A DNA stretch of 59,428 nt. It comes from a virus. This document shows positions 49,198 to 58,080 of the stretch, one piece after another. A program made the translations under genes and the position numbers. The notes beneath the pieces are model-generated. The model was not told where the DNA came from, did no database searches, and saw only the letters and a list, made by a program, of their open reading frames with translations. The stretch covers positions 1-59,428 of IMG/VR virus record IMGVR_UViG_3300025379_000012; one strand, given 5' to 3'. Position 1 is the first letter of the stretch, and each line of letters begins with the position of its first letter.

Positions 49198-50277
49198 ATG
49201 TCAGGTACAACTAGCGGAACCGTCGGTCAAACAGTAGTCACCGTTCAAAATTTGATTGACAACGGTGCGCGGCGCGCTGGCAAATTAGCTGAAGAGTTAA
49301 CCGTTGAGCAGGTAAATAGTGCAAGACAATCATTGTTCTTTGTACTGAGTAACCTAATCAACCAGGGTATCCAATACTTTGCCGTCAAAAAGCAGGTATA
49401 CGGCCTTCAGCCAGCAAAATTTGAGTACACCCTACCCGATGGTGGTGTAGACGTTTTAAACGCCTTATACCGCCAAATGACTCAGCCTATTGGATCTTAT
49501 AGCTCCAGTTCTGGCGGCAACGTATCTTACTTGGCGGATGACAACGTCAGCACATACGCTCAGCAGACATCGTCTAACGGTTACTTTCAAGTAACTTACG
49601 GCACAAACAACTCACAGTACATTGGTTCAATCGGCATCATGCCTTATGTGGCCAGCTTTGGTACTGCAACATGGAGTTACAGTTTTCAGTCATCCATAGA
49701 CGGAACTAACTGGCAGACTCTGTATACGGCCACAAACGTTACCGTTACCGATGGCCAGTGGATATGGCAGGACATAGATCCAGGGGCGATTGTTCAGTAC
49801 TACCGCATCCAAGCGTCTGGCGGTACAACTTTGGCACTACGTGAGTGGTACTTAGGTGTTAACTCAACTGAGATCACCATGGCGCGATTGAATCGCGATG
49901 ACTACACAAATTTACCCAACAAGAACTTTACGGCCAATCAACCGTTCCAGTTCTGGTTAAACCGCACGATACCCAATGCGACGATAACTTTGTGGCCAAC
50001 TCCACAGAGCGCGTTTTATCAAATGACGGTCTGGTACTCCAGCCAGATACAAGACGTTGGATCTTTGACTAATTCTTTGGCTATTCCAGATCGCTGGTTG
50101 ATGGCCATACAAAACATGCTAGCTCACCAGATGAGCCAGGAGTTGCCTGGTATTGATTTAGCTAGGGTTCAGTATTTAGAAGCTCAAGCTGAAAAATACT
50201 TCATCATGGCTGAACAAGAAGAGCGCGACAAATCGCCGATCTACTTCGCTCCGAACATAGGAGTTTACACACGATGA
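49198..50277 (+). CDS. Tail/neck structural protein with galactose-binding-like insert
   Basis: A 359-residue protein. The frame TVQNLIDNGARRAGKLAEEL and QSLFFVLSNLINQGIQYFAV, with MARLNRDDYTNLPNKNF and NATITLWPTPQSAFYQMTVW further on, belongs to adaptor/neck proteins of podovirus-like phages. Between them (about 105-220) is a discoidin-like beta domain (SSGGNVSYLADDNVSTYAQQ; YYRIQASGGTTLALREWYLG). A copy of the dispersed near-palindrome encodes A-R-L-N-R here, in another frame from the other copies. Confidence 0.6.
   Translation: MSGTTSGTVGQTVVTVQNLIDNGARRAGKLAEELTVEQVNSARQSLFFVLSNLINQGIQYFAVKKQVYGLQPAKFEYTLPDGGVDVLNALYRQMTQPIGSYSSSSGGNVSYLADDNVSTYAQQTSSNGYFQVTYGTNNSQYIGSIGIMPYVASFGTATWSYSFQSSIDGTNWQTLYTATNVTVTDGQWIWQDIDPGAIVQYYRIQASGGTTLALREWYLGVNSTEITMARLNRDDYTNLPNKNFTANQPFQFWLNRTIPNATITLWPTPQSAFYQMTVWYSSQIQDVGSLTNSLAIPDRWLMAIQNMLAHQMSQELPGIDLARVQYLEAQAEKYFIMAEQEERDKSPIYFAPNIGVYTR
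49883..49897 (+). repeat. Dispersed near-palindrome, copy 8
   Basis: Full 15-base form CGCGATTGAATCGCG inside the 49198 gene, read in a different frame from copies 3, 5 and 7. Confidence 0.9.
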
Positions 50278-50789
50278 CCTCATGTTCTGTTTATTGGATC
50301 AGAGCAGAACATCACTCTGACTTTATGACAGAAGGATACATCGGTGTCGCTCGTGATGCCAACAGGCGTTGGAAGTACGGACATTTTTGGTCGCAAAAAA
50401 ACAATCGCCATGACAATCCCAAGTTTTCAAATGCCATTGCAAAACATGGCTGGGACAATTTGATCAAAGAAATTTTGGTTATTGCGTCCGAAGATTACTG
50501 CTACGAACTTGAGTCCAAAATCAGAGCCTCTGAGGGAATTGGTTGGAACATTGCAATTGGAGGGCATAAGCCGCCCATTAGCAAATCTCGCGGCCCCGAC
50601 TATGTCAGCCCATTAAAAGGAATTCCGCGACCCACCCCTTGGCTTATTGGCAAAAAAAAACCAATGCCGGAAGATTTTTTCAGCAAAGGCGGCAAGGCCG
50701 GAAAAGGACGCAAGCAGACCCCCCAACAAATTGCCAAGCGTGTTGCCGCTCGTCGCGCCACGCTGGCGGCACAAGGTAGGACTGTCTAA
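50274..50789 (+). CDS. GIY-YIG endonuclease (putative homing enzyme)
   Basis: A 171-residue protein. The N-terminal GIY-YIG domain shows SVYWIRAE, EGYIGVARDANRRWKYGHFW (the YIG strand and Arg-bearing helix) and a Glu in YCYELESKIRASEGIGWNI (catalytic Glu about 82). The C-terminal part (PISKSRGPDYVSPLKGIP; KAGKGRKQTPQQIAKRVAAR) is basic and NUMOD-like, as used for DNA binding in homing enzymes. It stands between two late structural genes with 4-base and 1-base overlaps. This is typical of a free-standing homing endonuclease that has invaded the operon. Confidence 0.8.
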   Translation: MTSCSVYWIRAEHHSDFMTEGYIGVARDANRRWKYGHFWSQKNNRHDNPKFSNAIAKHGWDNLIKEILVIASEDYCYELESKIRASEGIGWNIAIGGHKPPISKSRGPDYVSPLKGIPRPTPWLIGKKKPMPEDFFSKGGKAGKGRKQTPQQIAKRVAARRATLAAQGRTV

Positions 50790-51136
50790 TGCCACGCTTC
50801 CTCAACACCGAAGGCAATGCAGTAATTGCAATTTTCATTTGCGACAGATGCAAAATGAAAAGACCGATTGTCGAGCAGATGCCTGATCCCAATTTTCCTG
50901 GCCTGCGTGTATGCCAGCAAAACTGTGCGGATGAGAAAGATCCGTACCGTTTGCCTGCACGCAAGACAGAGCGTATTAATTTAAGATTTCCTAGGCCGGA
51001 TGTTGACGTTGCAGTACAGCCTGATGCGATAATTACAACTGGAAACAACCAGTTAGATTTGTCACCAGAACAAAATACTCAGACACCTCACAACAACGGA
51101 AATCTAGATACTTTGAGTCCATCACCAGGGCAATAA
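50789..51136 (+). CDS. Zinc-ribbon late protein
   Basis: A 115-residue protein with FICDRCKMKRP (Cys19, Cys22) and LRVCQQNCADEKDPYR (second Cys pair), a probable zinc ribbon. The C-terminal 50 residues are disordered. The same kind of protein is present in many related phages just before the fibre genes. Function unknown. Confidence 0.6.
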   Translation: MPRFLNTEGNAVIAIFICDRCKMKRPIVEQMPDPNFPGLRVCQQNCADEKDPYRLPARKTERINLRFPRPDVDVAVQPDAIITTGNNQLDLSPEQNTQTPHNNGNLDTLSPSPGQ

Positions 51137-53389
51137 ATGGCAAATATAACCATCACCCAACTCCCACAAGCAGGTGCCATAACTGGATCTGAACTTGTAC
51201 CTATTGTTCAAAACGGCGTAACAGTTCAGACGACGACCGGTAATATTGCAACTCAACCGACGCAAACACAAACGTTTTTGACTGTTGGTCAGCAAAACTC
51301 CCTTGCTAATTCACGTTACTTAGCAACTGGTTCTGGATTGTCTTTGACTGACAACGGAGCCCAGGGAACGCTTCAGATCAATCTGACAGGTGCCGCGCAA
51401 AGCTTAGACACGTCTAGCACAGGCATTCAGGTCAAGACAGACATTAACACGCTTGCATCGATTTCAATCGCTACAGGCACTGGTTTAAGCGTTAGTAATG
51501 CAAACGGTGTATCTGGTAATCCTACGATTAGCCTTGGATCTTTCTTAGCTAACTTCCAATCTTTATCTGCTTCAACTGGATTAGTAGGCGTAACTGGTGG
51601 ATCAATTAATGTGTTGTCTATTGCAGGCACATCCAACCAGACTACGGTAACAAATGCAGATGGATCAACTGGTAATCCAACGATTGCGTTGGCGTCTAAC
51701 CCAGTTATTCCTGGTACAGCGGCCATAACAGTTCCAAAAGGAACAACCGCACAGCGTTCAGGATCTAACGGAGCTTTCCGATACAACACTGATTTAGCGG
51801 TGTTTGAGGGCTATGCAAACGGCGCATGGGGCTCTATTTCGGTAGGTGGTGGTGTTACATCGATAGCAACTGGAACTGGCCTGACAGGCGGTCCTATCAC
51901 TTCTACAGGAACAATTTCATTAGCAAATACAGCGGTATCTGCTGGTAGTTATACAAACGCCAACATTACTGTTAATGCTCAAGGACAGATTACTTCGGCC
52001 TCTAACGGATCTTCAGGAACCGTAACGTCAATTGGTATGGTTGTGCCGTCATTCTTGTCGGTCAGCCCATCATCAATCACAAGTTCTGGCACGTTTACGC
52101 TGAGCCTATCTGGTACGGCTTTACCAATTACAAGCGGCGGTACAGGGGCTACAACGGCCAGTACAGCGTTTAATAACCTATCACCTCTAACAACTGCTGG
52201 AGATCTGCTGTACGGTGGAGCAAGCGGTGCAGGCACAAGACTGGGTATTGGTGGAGCTGGATATATCTTAACTTCGTCTGGCTCAGCACCCCAGTGGACA
52301 CAGAATTTAGGCGTATCAAGCGGTGGTACGGGGCTTACAACGCTTGCAACAGGTGCTTTGGTATACGGCGCCGCAACAAGTGCTTTTGTACCGTTACCGA
52401 TTGGTAGTGCTGGACAAGTCTTAACAGTTAATCCAGGAGGCACAGCTCCTCAGTGGTCTACGTTATCTAGTTCTGCTGTAACGACAATCAGCTTCGGAAC
52501 GACTGGTCTTACACCTTCTAGCGCTACATCTGGCGCGATTACGGTAGCAGGAACATTGGCCGTATCAAATGGCGGTACAGGACTGACTACATTAACCGCA
52601 GGATATATTCCTTACGGCAACGGAACCGGTGCATATGCCTCAAGTTCTGGATTTACTTTTAGCGGTACAGTTTTAACAACACCCGTATTAAGCGTTACAT
52701 CAACTACAAATTCAACACCAAATTTAACATTTAACGCAAGTAATTCAGGATTTACTTCTGGTGCAAACGTAGCAAATAGCTACCTACAGACGGTTATCCA
52801 GAACAAATCAAATACTTCTAATGCTTCAACAAACTACGTCCTGAGTAACGATTTAGGTACGGATTCAAGCTATTACGGTGAGTTTGGTATGAACTCATCT
52901 GGCTACACCGCTAGTGGTACTTTTGCTGATTTTTACTCAATTAATAACGGTATTTATTTCTCTGGTCACGATGGCGACATTACAGTTGGATCTGGTAATG
53001 GATACAAGTTGTATTTTGCATGGGGATCAACAGGAGCTTCTGCCCACGTTATTAACGCATCTGGTGCGATTGGATTATCAACAAATCTAGGCACAAGCGC
53101 GGCAACAACGGGAACAAGTGGATTTGGAACATCTGGTCAAGTATTAACTTCTGCTGGTTCATCTGCTCCTCCAACATGGACATCATTGTCCAGTAGCGCG
53201 GTAACATCCATTAGTTTTGGTACAACGGGTCTTACGCCGTCCACAGGAACAACAGGAGCTGTTACAGTTGCTGGAACACTGGCAGTAGCCAACGGAGGTA
53301 CAGGAGCAACTACAATCTCTGGGGCACAGACAAATCTTCAAGTCGATCCTGCGGGAACTGCGGTTGCGATGTCCATAGCGCTTGGATGA
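51137..53389 (+). CDS. Tail fibre/appendage protein with NGGTG repeats
   Basis: A 750-residue fibre-like protein. The N-terminus (ITQLPQAGAITGSELVPIVQ, then NGVTVQTTTGNI) is a well-known phage fibre attachment region. The shaft contains repeats of the form VSNGGTGLTTL, PITSGGTGATTASTAF and VANGGTGATTI, and a duplicated ISFGTTGLTPS segment near residues 455 and 685. It is probably the anchor fibre to which the exchangeable cassettes downstream attach (inference). Confidence 0.7.
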   Translation: MANITITQLPQAGAITGSELVPIVQNGVTVQTTTGNIATQPTQTQTFLTVGQQNSLANSRYLATGSGLSLTDNGAQGTLQINLTGAAQSLDTSSTGIQVKTDINTLASISIATGTGLSVSNANGVSGNPTISLGSFLANFQSLSASTGLVGVTGGSINVLSIAGTSNQTTVTNADGSTGNPTIALASNPVIPGTAAITVPKGTTAQRSGSNGAFRYNTDLAVFEGYANGAWGSISVGGGVTSIATGTGLTGGPITSTGTISLANTAVSAGSYTNANITVNAQGQITSASNGSSGTVTSIGMVVPSFLSVSPSSITSSGTFTLSLSGTALPITSGGTGATTASTAFNNLSPLTTAGDLLYGGASGAGTRLGIGGAGYILTSSGSAPQWTQNLGVSSGGTGLTTLATGALVYGAATSAFVPLPIGSAGQVLTVNPGGTAPQWSTLSSSAVTTISFGTTGLTPSSATSGAITVAGTLAVSNGGTGLTTLTAGYIPYGNGTGAYASSSGFTFSGTVLTTPVLSVTSTTNSTPNLTFNASNSGFTSGANVANSYLQTVIQNKSNTSNASTNYVLSNDLGTDSSYYGEFGMNSSGYTASGTFADFYSINNGIYFSGHDGDITVGSGNGYKLYFAWGSTGASAHVINASGAIGLSTNLGTSAATTGTSGFGTSGQVLTSAGSSAPPTWTSLSSSAVTSISFGTTGLTPSTGTTGAVTVAGTLAVANGGTGATTISGAQTNLQVDPAGTAVAMSIALG

Positions 53390-53406
53390 ATAAAAAGGAA
53401 TGAATA

Positions 53407-53733
53407 ATGGCTAATCTGTTTACACGGTACGTCTCAAAGTCAGTAGGAACTACTCCCGTAGTTTTAGTTACTGCCGCATCTGCAACGCAGACCACAGCGA
53501 TTGGACTGACATTGGCTAACACCACATCTAGCCCGATTACAGCAAGCGTATACATCACGGCTTCAGCTACCAACTATTACCTGGTCAATAGTGCGACTAT
53601 CCCAGTAGGTGGATCTTTGGCGCTGTTTGGTGGGGATGGTAAAGTGGTTCTCAACACTGGCGATGCTTTCACCGTTGTCTCTGGAACTGCAAGTTCTATG
53701 GATGCTGTTTTATCCGTTTTACAGATAACCTAA
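53407..53733 (+). CDS. Small tail beta-protein
   Basis: A 108-residue beta-rich protein beginning LFTRYVSKSVGTTPVVLVTA and ending VVSGTASSMDAVLSVLQIT. The pattern is seen in small proteins encoded between fibre genes in many phages and may form a short adaptor or fibre-base disc. It is preceded by AAGGA and ends one base before the next gene. Confidence 0.6.
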   Translation: MANLFTRYVSKSVGTTPVVLVTAASATQTTAIGLTLANTTSSPITASVYITASATNYYLVNSATIPVGGSLALFGGDGKVVLNTGDAFTVVSGTASSMDAVLSVLQIT

Positions 53734-53734
53734 T

Positions 53735-54970
53735 ATGTACATTGGCAACACCGTCATAACCCAAGGGTTTACACCGCAGGTAGATTTCTTCAGCGGTAAT
53801 GCAAGTACGACTGCGTTTACGCTGTCTCGCCCAGTTGCGTCCACATACCAGATGATTGTTAATGTAGCTAATGTAGATCAGAATCCTGGATCAGCGTACA
53901 CAGTATCTGGTAACACAATTACGTTTGCCTCTGCGCCCCCAAGCGGAACAAATAACATCTGGGTTGAGTACACAAGCTTAATAACTCAGGTTATTCAGCC
54001 TTCAGCGGGTACGGTTGGAACATTACAACTACAAAGCAATTTAACGCTTAGTGGAACAACAACAACCAATACGATAACAAGTGCCGCATCTACTAACTTA
54101 TTACTTCAAACTAATAACGGTACTACTGCGGTAACTATTGATACAGCCCAAAACGTAGGTGTAGGAGTTACACCTAGTTTATCTAGTACAAAAACCATTG
54201 AATTGCCAAATGGGTTTTCTTTAACAAAAGGAGACATAACTTATGGTGGGTATTTGGCGGGGAATTGTTATTGGAATGGTTCTAATTGGATATATATAAC
54301 ATCGCATTATGCAACAACTTATAGCCAAGCTGAAGGCAATGGTTCTCATAGTTGGCAAATAGCGCCATCTGGAACAGCGGGTACTTCAATAACATTTACC
54401 CAAGCAATGACACTAGATAATAGTGGTAATTTGTTTGTTGGTTCAACAAGCGATCCTGCAAGTGGAAAATTTGCAATAAGGGCGGCTAATAATATTAATT
54501 TATCTATGGGCGCATCTACTGGTTCTATATCAGGAGCTTTGTGTTTTAATTTTATTAATAATACAAATGGCGCAAACGTACCATTTGAAATCAGATGTTT
54601 GCCAGGTAATTTTTATATAACCAACGGATTAAATTCTGGTTCTGGTTCAACAATGGTTTTTAATACCTCAACAGGATTAGTCTCATACAGTACATCTTCA
54701 CTTAGGTATAAAGAAAATGTACAAGATATTAAATACGGTTTAGCTGATGTATTAAAAATGAGAGCTGTTAATTTTGATCATATCTCCGACAAGGTTGCTG
54801 ATATTGGTGTAATTGCAGAAGAAATGATAAACGTAATTCCTGAAGTAGTTGGTAAAAATAAAGATGGATTAGCTGATTATGTTAACTACGATAAACTAAC
54901 TGCAGTTTTAATTAAATCAATTCAAGAACTATCCGCAAAAGTAACCGCTCTAGAAGCAAAGGTAGCATAA
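53735..54970 (+). CDS. Tail fibre with S74 auto-chaperone domain
   Basis: A 411-residue fibre. The N-terminal domain (FFSGNASTTAFTLSRPVAST; SGNTITFASAPPSGTNNIWV) is shared with the fibre at 55849. The C-terminus from about 318 (STSSLRYKENVQDIKYGLAD; ADIGVIAEEMINVIPE; VNYDKLTAVLIKSIQEL) is an intramolecular chaperone of peptidase family S74, which trimerises the fibre and then cleaves itself off; the Ser before LRYKEN and the Lys are the expected catalytic pair. Base composition drops to AT-rich near 54180, marking a likely recombination junction. Confidence 0.85.
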   Translation: MYIGNTVITQGFTPQVDFFSGNASTTAFTLSRPVASTYQMIVNVANVDQNPGSAYTVSGNTITFASAPPSGTNNIWVEYTSLITQVIQPSAGTVGTLQLQSNLTLSGTTTTNTITSAASTNLLLQTNNGTTAVTIDTAQNVGVGVTPSLSSTKTIELPNGFSLTKGDITYGGYLAGNCYWNGSNWIYITSHYATTYSQAEGNGSHSWQIAPSGTAGTSITFTQAMTLDNSGNLFVGSTSDPASGKFAIRAANNINLSMGASTGSISGALCFNFINNTNGANVPFEIRCLPGNFYITNGLNSGSGSTMVFNTSTGLVSYSTSSLRYKENVQDIKYGLADVLKMRAVNFDHISDKVADIGVIAEEMINVIPEVVGKNKDGLADYVNYDKLTAVLIKSIQELSAKVTALEAKVA

Positions 54971-55125
54971 TGAACGAAATCAAACTCTCAGCACAGGTAT
55001 TCAACGGACTCATGCAGTATCTAGATAACCAACCTCACAGGGAAGTTAGACAACTCATAGATGCTATTACTAGAGAAGTGCAAGAACAACAAAAAGAGGT
55101 AGAAGATGCCACTAAGCACGATTGA
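54970..55125 (+). CDS. Small protein, paralogue of 3166-3333
   Basis: A 51-residue protein that starts in the stop of the S74 fibre gene (TAATG) and overlaps the next gene by 20 bases. VFNGLMQYLDNQPHREVRQL is the counterpart of the core of the 55-residue protein at 3166. Predicted helical; function unknown. The two copies flank the variable fibre region if the genome is circular. Confidence 0.65.
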   Translation: MNEIKLSAQVFNGLMQYLDNQPHREVRQLIDAITREVQEQQKEVEDATKHD

Positions 55126-55669
55126 TTCATATGGTTTAACACAAACCAATTGGACTACTGCGGGTAGACCTAGCTCTCCTTTTGTTGGGCAAATTGGGTA
55201 TAACACCACTTATGGTGGAATGGAAGTTTACAACGGTAGTGCTTGGGATACTATTACTGGTGGTCCTGCTTTTCAAACGTCAATAAGTTCAGGAACAACT
55301 CAAAGTGTTTCAGCTACTACATTTACAAAAATACAATTTAACACAGTAGCTTTTGATACCAACTCAAACTTTAATGCGTCAACTTATAGATTTACTCCTA
55401 CCATTCCAGGGTATTATCAACTAAATGTTTTTTGTGGCGTTTCTACTCCTTGTAGAGTTATTACTGCTTTAATTCAAAATGGATCTACTTACTATTATGG
55501 TATGGATTCTGGAAGTGCAAACGTAGGTTCTTCAATGAACAGTATGGTTATGAAGTTTAATGGTTCTACTGATTATGTTGAAGCATTTATTTATCTTTCA
55601 ACAGGTCAAAACCTTGCTAACGGTGTAACTGCCACAGGGTTTAATGGCTCATTTATTCGGAGTATATGA
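55106..55669 (+). CDS. Tail fibre tip with C1q-like domain
   Basis: A 187-residue protein. A short attachment part (GLTQTNWTTAGRPSSPFVGQ; GYNTTYGGMEVYNGSAWDTI) is followed by a C1q/TNF-like jelly-roll head (about 55-187: TFTKIQFNTVAFDTNSNFNA; FTPTIPGYYQLNVFCGVS; GVTATGFNGSFI). Such heads form trimers and bind ligands. This is a short receptor-binding cassette with AT-rich sequence, followed by its own small partner gene. Confidence 0.75.
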   Translation: MPLSTIDSYGLTQTNWTTAGRPSSPFVGQIGYNTTYGGMEVYNGSAWDTITGGPAFQTSISSGTTQSVSATTFTKIQFNTVAFDTNSNFNASTYRFTPTIPGYYQLNVFCGVSTPCRVITALIQNGSTYYYGMDSGSANVGSSMNSMVMKFNGSTDYVEAFIYLSTGQNLANGVTATGFNGSFIRSI

Positions 55670-55848
55670 TGGCTTTAATTGATCAAATAATGACAATTTA
55701 CCCAACACTTACTGAAGTAGACTTTGACCCAATCAAGGGAACAATTCATTTGCAAAACGATAGTGATGGTAAAGGTGATTACATAAAGTCATGGACAAAC
55801 AGTAATCCACAACCAACTGAAGAACAACTTCAGGCAACGGGGAAATAA
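55666..55848 (+). CDS. Small fibre-partner protein
   Basis: A 60-residue protein starting at the overlapped ATG 55666 (or ATG 55669). Contains IDQIMTIYPTLTEVDFDPIK and ends PQPTEEQLQATGK. It occupies the same post-fibre position as the DNTDY-type partners but is unrelated in sequence to them, suggesting each fibre type has its own partner. Confidence 0.6.
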   Translation: MMALIDQIMTIYPTLTEVDFDPIKGTIHLQNDSDGKGDYIKSWTNSNPQPTEEQLQATGK

Positions 55849-56808
55849 ATGTACATTGGAAATCCTTTAATCCAGTCAGCATTTCTAGTTGATACGTTCA
55901 GCGGGAATAACTCGACTACAGTATTTACCATGTCTGTTGCCCCCGCCAATACTGCCTCGGTACTGGTGGCGGTTAGTGGCGTACTTCAGTCTCCTGATAC
56001 ATATTCTGTAGTTGGCACAACCCTTACATTCACCCAAGCACCCCCAACGGGTACGGGTAATATCTCTGCAAGGTACCTAGGTATCCCTGCATCTGGAGTA
56101 ACAACAACTGCATACAGAACAGTAACAACCTTTACTGCAACTGCATCACAGACAACCTTTACGCCTCCTAGTTATACAGTTGGGTTTATTAACGTATACA
56201 GAAACGGTGTACTGCTAACCCCTACATCTGACTACACGGCATCTAACGGAACAACGGTAGTACTGGCAAGTGGAGCGGCATCTGGAGATACGGTAATAGT
56301 CGAGAGCTTCCTGGTTAGCTCTGTGCTTAATGCTATACCGAATACTGCGGGTAGTGTAAGCGGTTCTAATCTGGTTCAAAGTCAAATATTAACTGCGGTA
56401 CAACAGCCTACTGGTAGTGTAATTCAAGTTGTTGGATCAACATTATCTGGAAATCAATCAACAACCTCAACATCTTTTGTAACAACAAACTTATCTGCAA
56501 GCATTACCCCGCAATTTTCAACAAGCAAAATACTTGTAATTGTAAATAGTGTTTCTGGTGCATCTACTGGGCAGTCAAGTTTTTACACAATTTACAGAGG
56601 TAGTACAAATTTAGGTGGTAGCAATGGTTTGGTTATTGATGGTTTAGGATCACAAGTTGACATGCCATTAAGTATGTCTTATTTAGATAGTCCATCATCT
56701 ACATCTTCATTAACATATACAGCTCAATTCAGAATCGGGTCTTCTGGTACTGCTTTTTTTGGAGAAGGTAATTTGACTTCTTGTATGACACTTATGGAGA
56801 TCAGATAA
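55849..56808 (+). CDS. Tail fibre protein
   Basis: A 319-residue fibre. N-terminal domain (DTFSGNNSTTVFTMSVAPAN; VVGTTLTFTQAPPTGTGNIS) is homologous to that of the S74 fibre. A second copy-like domain (FTATASQTTFTPPSYTVGFI) follows, and the C-terminal head from about 190 ends FFGEGNLTSCMTLMEIR. The last part is AT-rich relative to the N-terminus, with the change near 56410. Expected to bind receptors. Confidence 0.72.
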   Translation: MYIGNPLIQSAFLVDTFSGNNSTTVFTMSVAPANTASVLVAVSGVLQSPDTYSVVGTTLTFTQAPPTGTGNISARYLGIPASGVTTTAYRTVTTFTATASQTTFTPPSYTVGFINVYRNGVLLTPTSDYTASNGTTVVLASGAASGDTVIVESFLVSSVLNAIPNTAGSVSGSNLVQSQILTAVQQPTGSVIQVVGSTLSGNQSTTSTSFVTTNLSASITPQFSTSKILVIVNSVSGASTGQSSFYTIYRGSTNLGGSNGLVIDGLGSQVDMPLSMSYLDSPSSTSSLTYTAQFRIGSSGTAFFGEGNLTSCMTLMEIR

Positions 56809-57863
56809 TGACAAACGCAGTATCAGTAGCCCAGTACGGCTCTTCAAACCCAACAATGCGTAACCGTATTATTAACGGTGCGATGGTTATAAATCAGCGT
56901 GGTTTTAGTGGGACTGCGGTTGATGCAACATACAGCTTAGATAGATGGGCTTTAACATCTACACAAGCAAGCAAATATACTGTATCGCAATCATCTACCG
57001 CACCAACAGGGTTTACAAATAGTATATTAGCCACATCTTCATCTGCATATTCTGTATCTTCATCAGATTATTTTTCTATAAATCAATTTATTGAAGGTTT
57101 TAATACCGCAGACTTAGGGTGGGGAACTGCTACTGCTAAAGCAGTAACGCTATCGTTTTGGGTTCAGTCCTCATTAACAGGCACATTTGGGGGTGCTATT
57201 GTTAATAGCGGAACTTCCTATTCATATCCGTTTAGCTATTCAATTCCAGTAGCAAATACTTGGACTCAAATAAGCATTACTATTGCAGGACCTACTTCGG
57301 GTACTTGGGTTGGGGCTACCAATGGTGTTGGTATGCGTATTTATTTCTCATTAGGCGCAGGAACTTCTCAAAGCGGATCCGCAGGTTCATGGGCTAGTGC
57401 TTTTTATACGTCAGCCACAGGAGCAGTTAGCGTAGTTGGCACATCTGGGGCTACCTTTTATTTCACAGGAGTACAACTAGAAGCAGGAAGTACAGCTACT
57501 CCATTTGAATATAGACAGTACACAAATGAATTGCAACTATGTCAAAGGTATTATTGGAAGATATATTCTGGAACATACAACTACCAAGTTTTTACAATCC
57601 TGACTTTTGAAGCAACGGCTATTGCGTGGGGTCCAGTCAATTTAAAAGTGACAATGCGAACTATTCCTTCTGCAACTAAAAACGGCAATTGGCGTGTAAG
57701 TTATGGAACTGCAGGTACATTTCAAGTTGATAATAATCAGTCTGGACCGGATCTAATTCAAATAGGTTGGACTGGCGGTTCTGGTGGTACTCCAGGGTAT
57801 TCATCATACTGGACAGCAAGTTCAGATCCTACAGCATATCTTGCAATGAGTGCGGAGCTTTAA
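56808..57863 (+). CDS. Tail fibre / receptor-binding protein, NGAMVIDQR family (copy 2)
   Basis: A 351-residue protein from ATG 56808 (overlaps the previous stop). It has NPTMRNRIINGAMVINQRGF, FYFTGVQLEAGSTATPFEYR and LCQRYYWK, and ends AMSAEL. Homologous to the fibres at 103 and 58077, with a different middle domain. The next gene is a DNTDY-type partner. Confidence 0.78.
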   Translation: MTNAVSVAQYGSSNPTMRNRIINGAMVINQRGFSGTAVDATYSLDRWALTSTQASKYTVSQSSTAPTGFTNSILATSSSAYSVSSSDYFSINQFIEGFNTADLGWGTATAKAVTLSFWVQSSLTGTFGGAIVNSGTSYSYPFSYSIPVANTWTQISITIAGPTSGTWVGATNGVGMRIYFSLGAGTSQSGSAGSWASAFYTSATGAVSVVGTSGATFYFTGVQLEAGSTATPFEYRQYTNELQLCQRYYWKIYSGTYNYQVFTILTFEATAIAWGPVNLKVTMRTIPSATKNGNWRVSYGTAGTFQVDNNQSGPDLIQIGWTGGSGGTPGYSSYWTASSDPTAYLAMSAEL

Positions 57864-57864
57864 A

Positions 57865-58080
57865 ATGTATAAACTATATTTTCCTTTATCTACAGGTCCT
57901 GCAACTGCGGTTTCGAGAGCAAACGCTGACGGCTCAGAAACATCAGTCCCATACGTTACAGACAACACCGACTACCAACGCTTCAAAGCAGACCTAGCCA
58001 ATGGCGTAGCACTAAGTGATGCTGAAGGCAACCCTATGACGGCAGATCAGATTAAAACCTTTCTTGAAGGATTAGCATGA
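57865..58080 (+). CDS. Small fibre-partner protein (DNTDY family)
   Basis: A 71-residue protein from ATG 57865. The C-terminal half VTDNTDYQRFKADLANGVAL, then SDAEGNPMTADQIKTF, is shared with the proteins at 1237 and 59161. Overlaps the next fibre by 4 bases. Probably a fibre assembly factor (inference from one-to-one pairing). Confidence 0.72.
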   Translation: MYKLYFPLSTGPATAVSRANADGSETSVPYVTDNTDYQRFKADLANGVALSDAEGNPMTADQIKTFLEGLA

